From: Rhodospirillales bacterium 70-18
GTDB taxonomy: Bacteria > Pseudomonadota > Alphaproteobacteria > Acetobacterales > Acetobacteraceae
Reading direction: 5' to 3'
Assembly: GCA_001899585.1 (NCBI GenBank)
Contig: MKWE01000014.1
Coordinates: forward strand, 62,001 to 126,000
DNA length: 64,000 nt
Below, piece after piece: positions 63,381-64,000 of this stretch (the stretch's first letter is position 1; each line of letters starts with the position of its first letter). The notes below the pieces were generated by a model. The model was not told where the DNA came from. It worked only from the letters and a program-made list of their open reading frames with translations, and did no database searches. Made by a program: the position numbers and the translations under genes.

Positions 63381-64000
63381 CTAAATAGTTGCGAGCTTAT
63401 GTCCCCGAGATACGTCGCGGAGGGCTTCCTCGATCTCCTGCCGGAGTATGTCGATATCAGCCCGGCTACGGACCTGTGGGTTGCTGATATTGATCGTGTA
63501 TGAAATGTCACCGCCCCCCGAGCTGGCCGCGCCAGCGGGCATGACGGTCTCCTGGCCGTGAGCGATGATCGGCACCGCGGTGCCAACCGCGCCGGGGACA
63601 ACGCCTCCCTGTTCGAAGTGGGGCAGACTAGAGAGGGCGTTGGAGACGAAGTTGCCGACGCTGGACGCGGCGTTGGTCACAATCTTGATAGGCTTCGAGA
63701 CGATCTCGACCATGCGGTTATACGCGTCAATCACGGCCTGAATCTTCGCCATCACAAAGTCTTCGATGCCCTGAAATGCTCCCTGGATCGTGGAGGTAAT
63801 TGCACCCCACACGGCTGCCGCCTTCGCCTTCAGCATGTCCCAGTTTTGCACGATCCACACAATGCCGGCGACGATGCCGCCGATGATCGCACCGCCAATG
63901 ATAAAGGGTGCCAAGGTGACCATGAGAGCACCGAACGCGACTACGGCGGCCCATATCGCAGGGACCAGGGCGCCAACGATCGCACCGGCGACGATGTAGA
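63381..64000 (-). CDS. tail tape measure protein, C-terminal part
   Basis: The frame stays open to the edge of the window (the ATG at 63923 is internal), so the main part lies to the right. Visible are hydrophobic Ile/Ala/Val-rich segments (FIIGGAIIGGIVAGIVWIVQ) and the C-terminal block PHFEQGGVVPGAVGTAVPII, HGQETVMPAG, typical of tape measure C-termini that are cut or bound by the hub. Confidence 0.85.
   Translation of the reverse strand, partial: YIVAGAIVGALVPAIWAAVVAFGALMVTLAPFIIGGAIIGGIVAGIVWIVQNWDMLKAKAAAVWGAITSTIQGAFQGIEDFVMAKIQAVIDAYNRMVEIVSKPIKIVTNAASSVGNFVSNALSSLPHFEQGGVVPGAVGTAVPIIAHGQETVMPAGAASSGGGDISYTINISNPQVRSRADIDILRQEIEEALRDVSRGHKLATI

Larger units (their letters stand above)
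50539..64000. mobile_element. prophage, left part (runs past the right edge)
   Basis: From the tRNA-Arg fragment onwards the sequence is clearly less GC-rich than the host, genes are short and dense, and products include a RecB-type nuclease, holin-like, endolysin, XhlA-like, tail fibre, tail hub and tape measure proteins. Terminase, capsid, portal and integrase are not in the window and would lie to the right. The order (early arm on +, then cargo, lysis and tail on -) fits a siphovirus- or myovirus-type temperate phage read from its tail end. Confidence 0.8.

Noticed and set aside
50539-64000. Search for integrase, CI/Cro-type repressor, terminase and capsid genes
   Set aside because: None is visible in the window on either strand, so none is claimed; they may lie to the right.

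Overview
The window is about 72% GC up to roughly position 50,500. It reads as chromosome of an alphaproteobacterium, most likely a Rhodospirillales/Acetobacteraceae-type organism. The basis is very high GC, alphaproteobacterial gene neighbourhoods (NrtR next to nadA-nadC, a split cysG-cysJ-cysI cluster, lpxB) and AT-rich hairpin repeats between convergent genes. This placement is inference from style and gene content; there is no rRNA or marker tree here.

Layout, host part. 1-1320: end of a glyoxylate/hydroxypyruvate module (hyi, garR-like). 1400-5207: XRE regulator behind a long inverted repeat, then AlaX editing protein, 3-mercaptopyruvate sulfurtransferase and cystathionine beta-lyase. 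5270-8078: a metal-homeostasis locus with a Zur-like Fur regulator divergent from hisI and a COG0523 GTPase. 8165-14501: lpxB, a Gfo/Idh/MocA oxidoreductase, secD-secF and a Bug-type binding protein. 14636-20075: EAL protein, OmpA-like protein, EF-G paralogue and trehalose-6-phosphate synthase. 20217-22696: outer-membrane efflux lipoprotein and a PEP-CTERM protein. 22758-27648: tightly overlapping operon of amidase, class II aldolase-like protein, M20 peptidase and a FetAB-like ABC pair. 27722-32664: MFS transporter, small membrane protein, glnS and a nitronate monooxygenase. 32732-37752: assimilatory sulfite reduction and siroheme synthesis (cysI, a CysH-tail-like 63-residue ORF, cysJ, SUMT, precorrin-2 dehydrogenase). 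37958-40998: nrtR, nadA and nadC with two candidate operators. 41094-44243: a large Asp-box beta-propeller protein. 44278-49981: a complete dipeptide ABC importer, dppABCDF.

Previous-owner boundary. At 50,539-50,585 lies the 3' half of a tRNA-Arg(UCU) with no 5' half. From there to the window end composition drops and genes become phage-like, so I interpret this as the left attachment site of a prophage that runs off the right edge. No integrase is visible, so that gene would lie outside. The prophage shows a left arm (coiled-coil protein, small RHH-like protein, candidate early promoter, TM2 protein, RecB-type nuclease, OB-like protein, Zn-ribbon protein), then a cargo block on the minus strand (DUF4365 protein, TIR protein, small partner), then lysis (holin-like, M23 endolysin, XhlA-like) and tail genes (glycine-rich fibre, tail hub, tape measure).

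Most interesting: the DUF4365-TIR-165 aa cargo block, which looks like an anti-phage defence module with a composition I do not recognise as a named system. Next are the CysH-tail peptide locked between cysJ and cysI by stop/start overlaps, the paired NrtR-type operators, and a series of 12-18 bp tandem repeats at the ends of genes.
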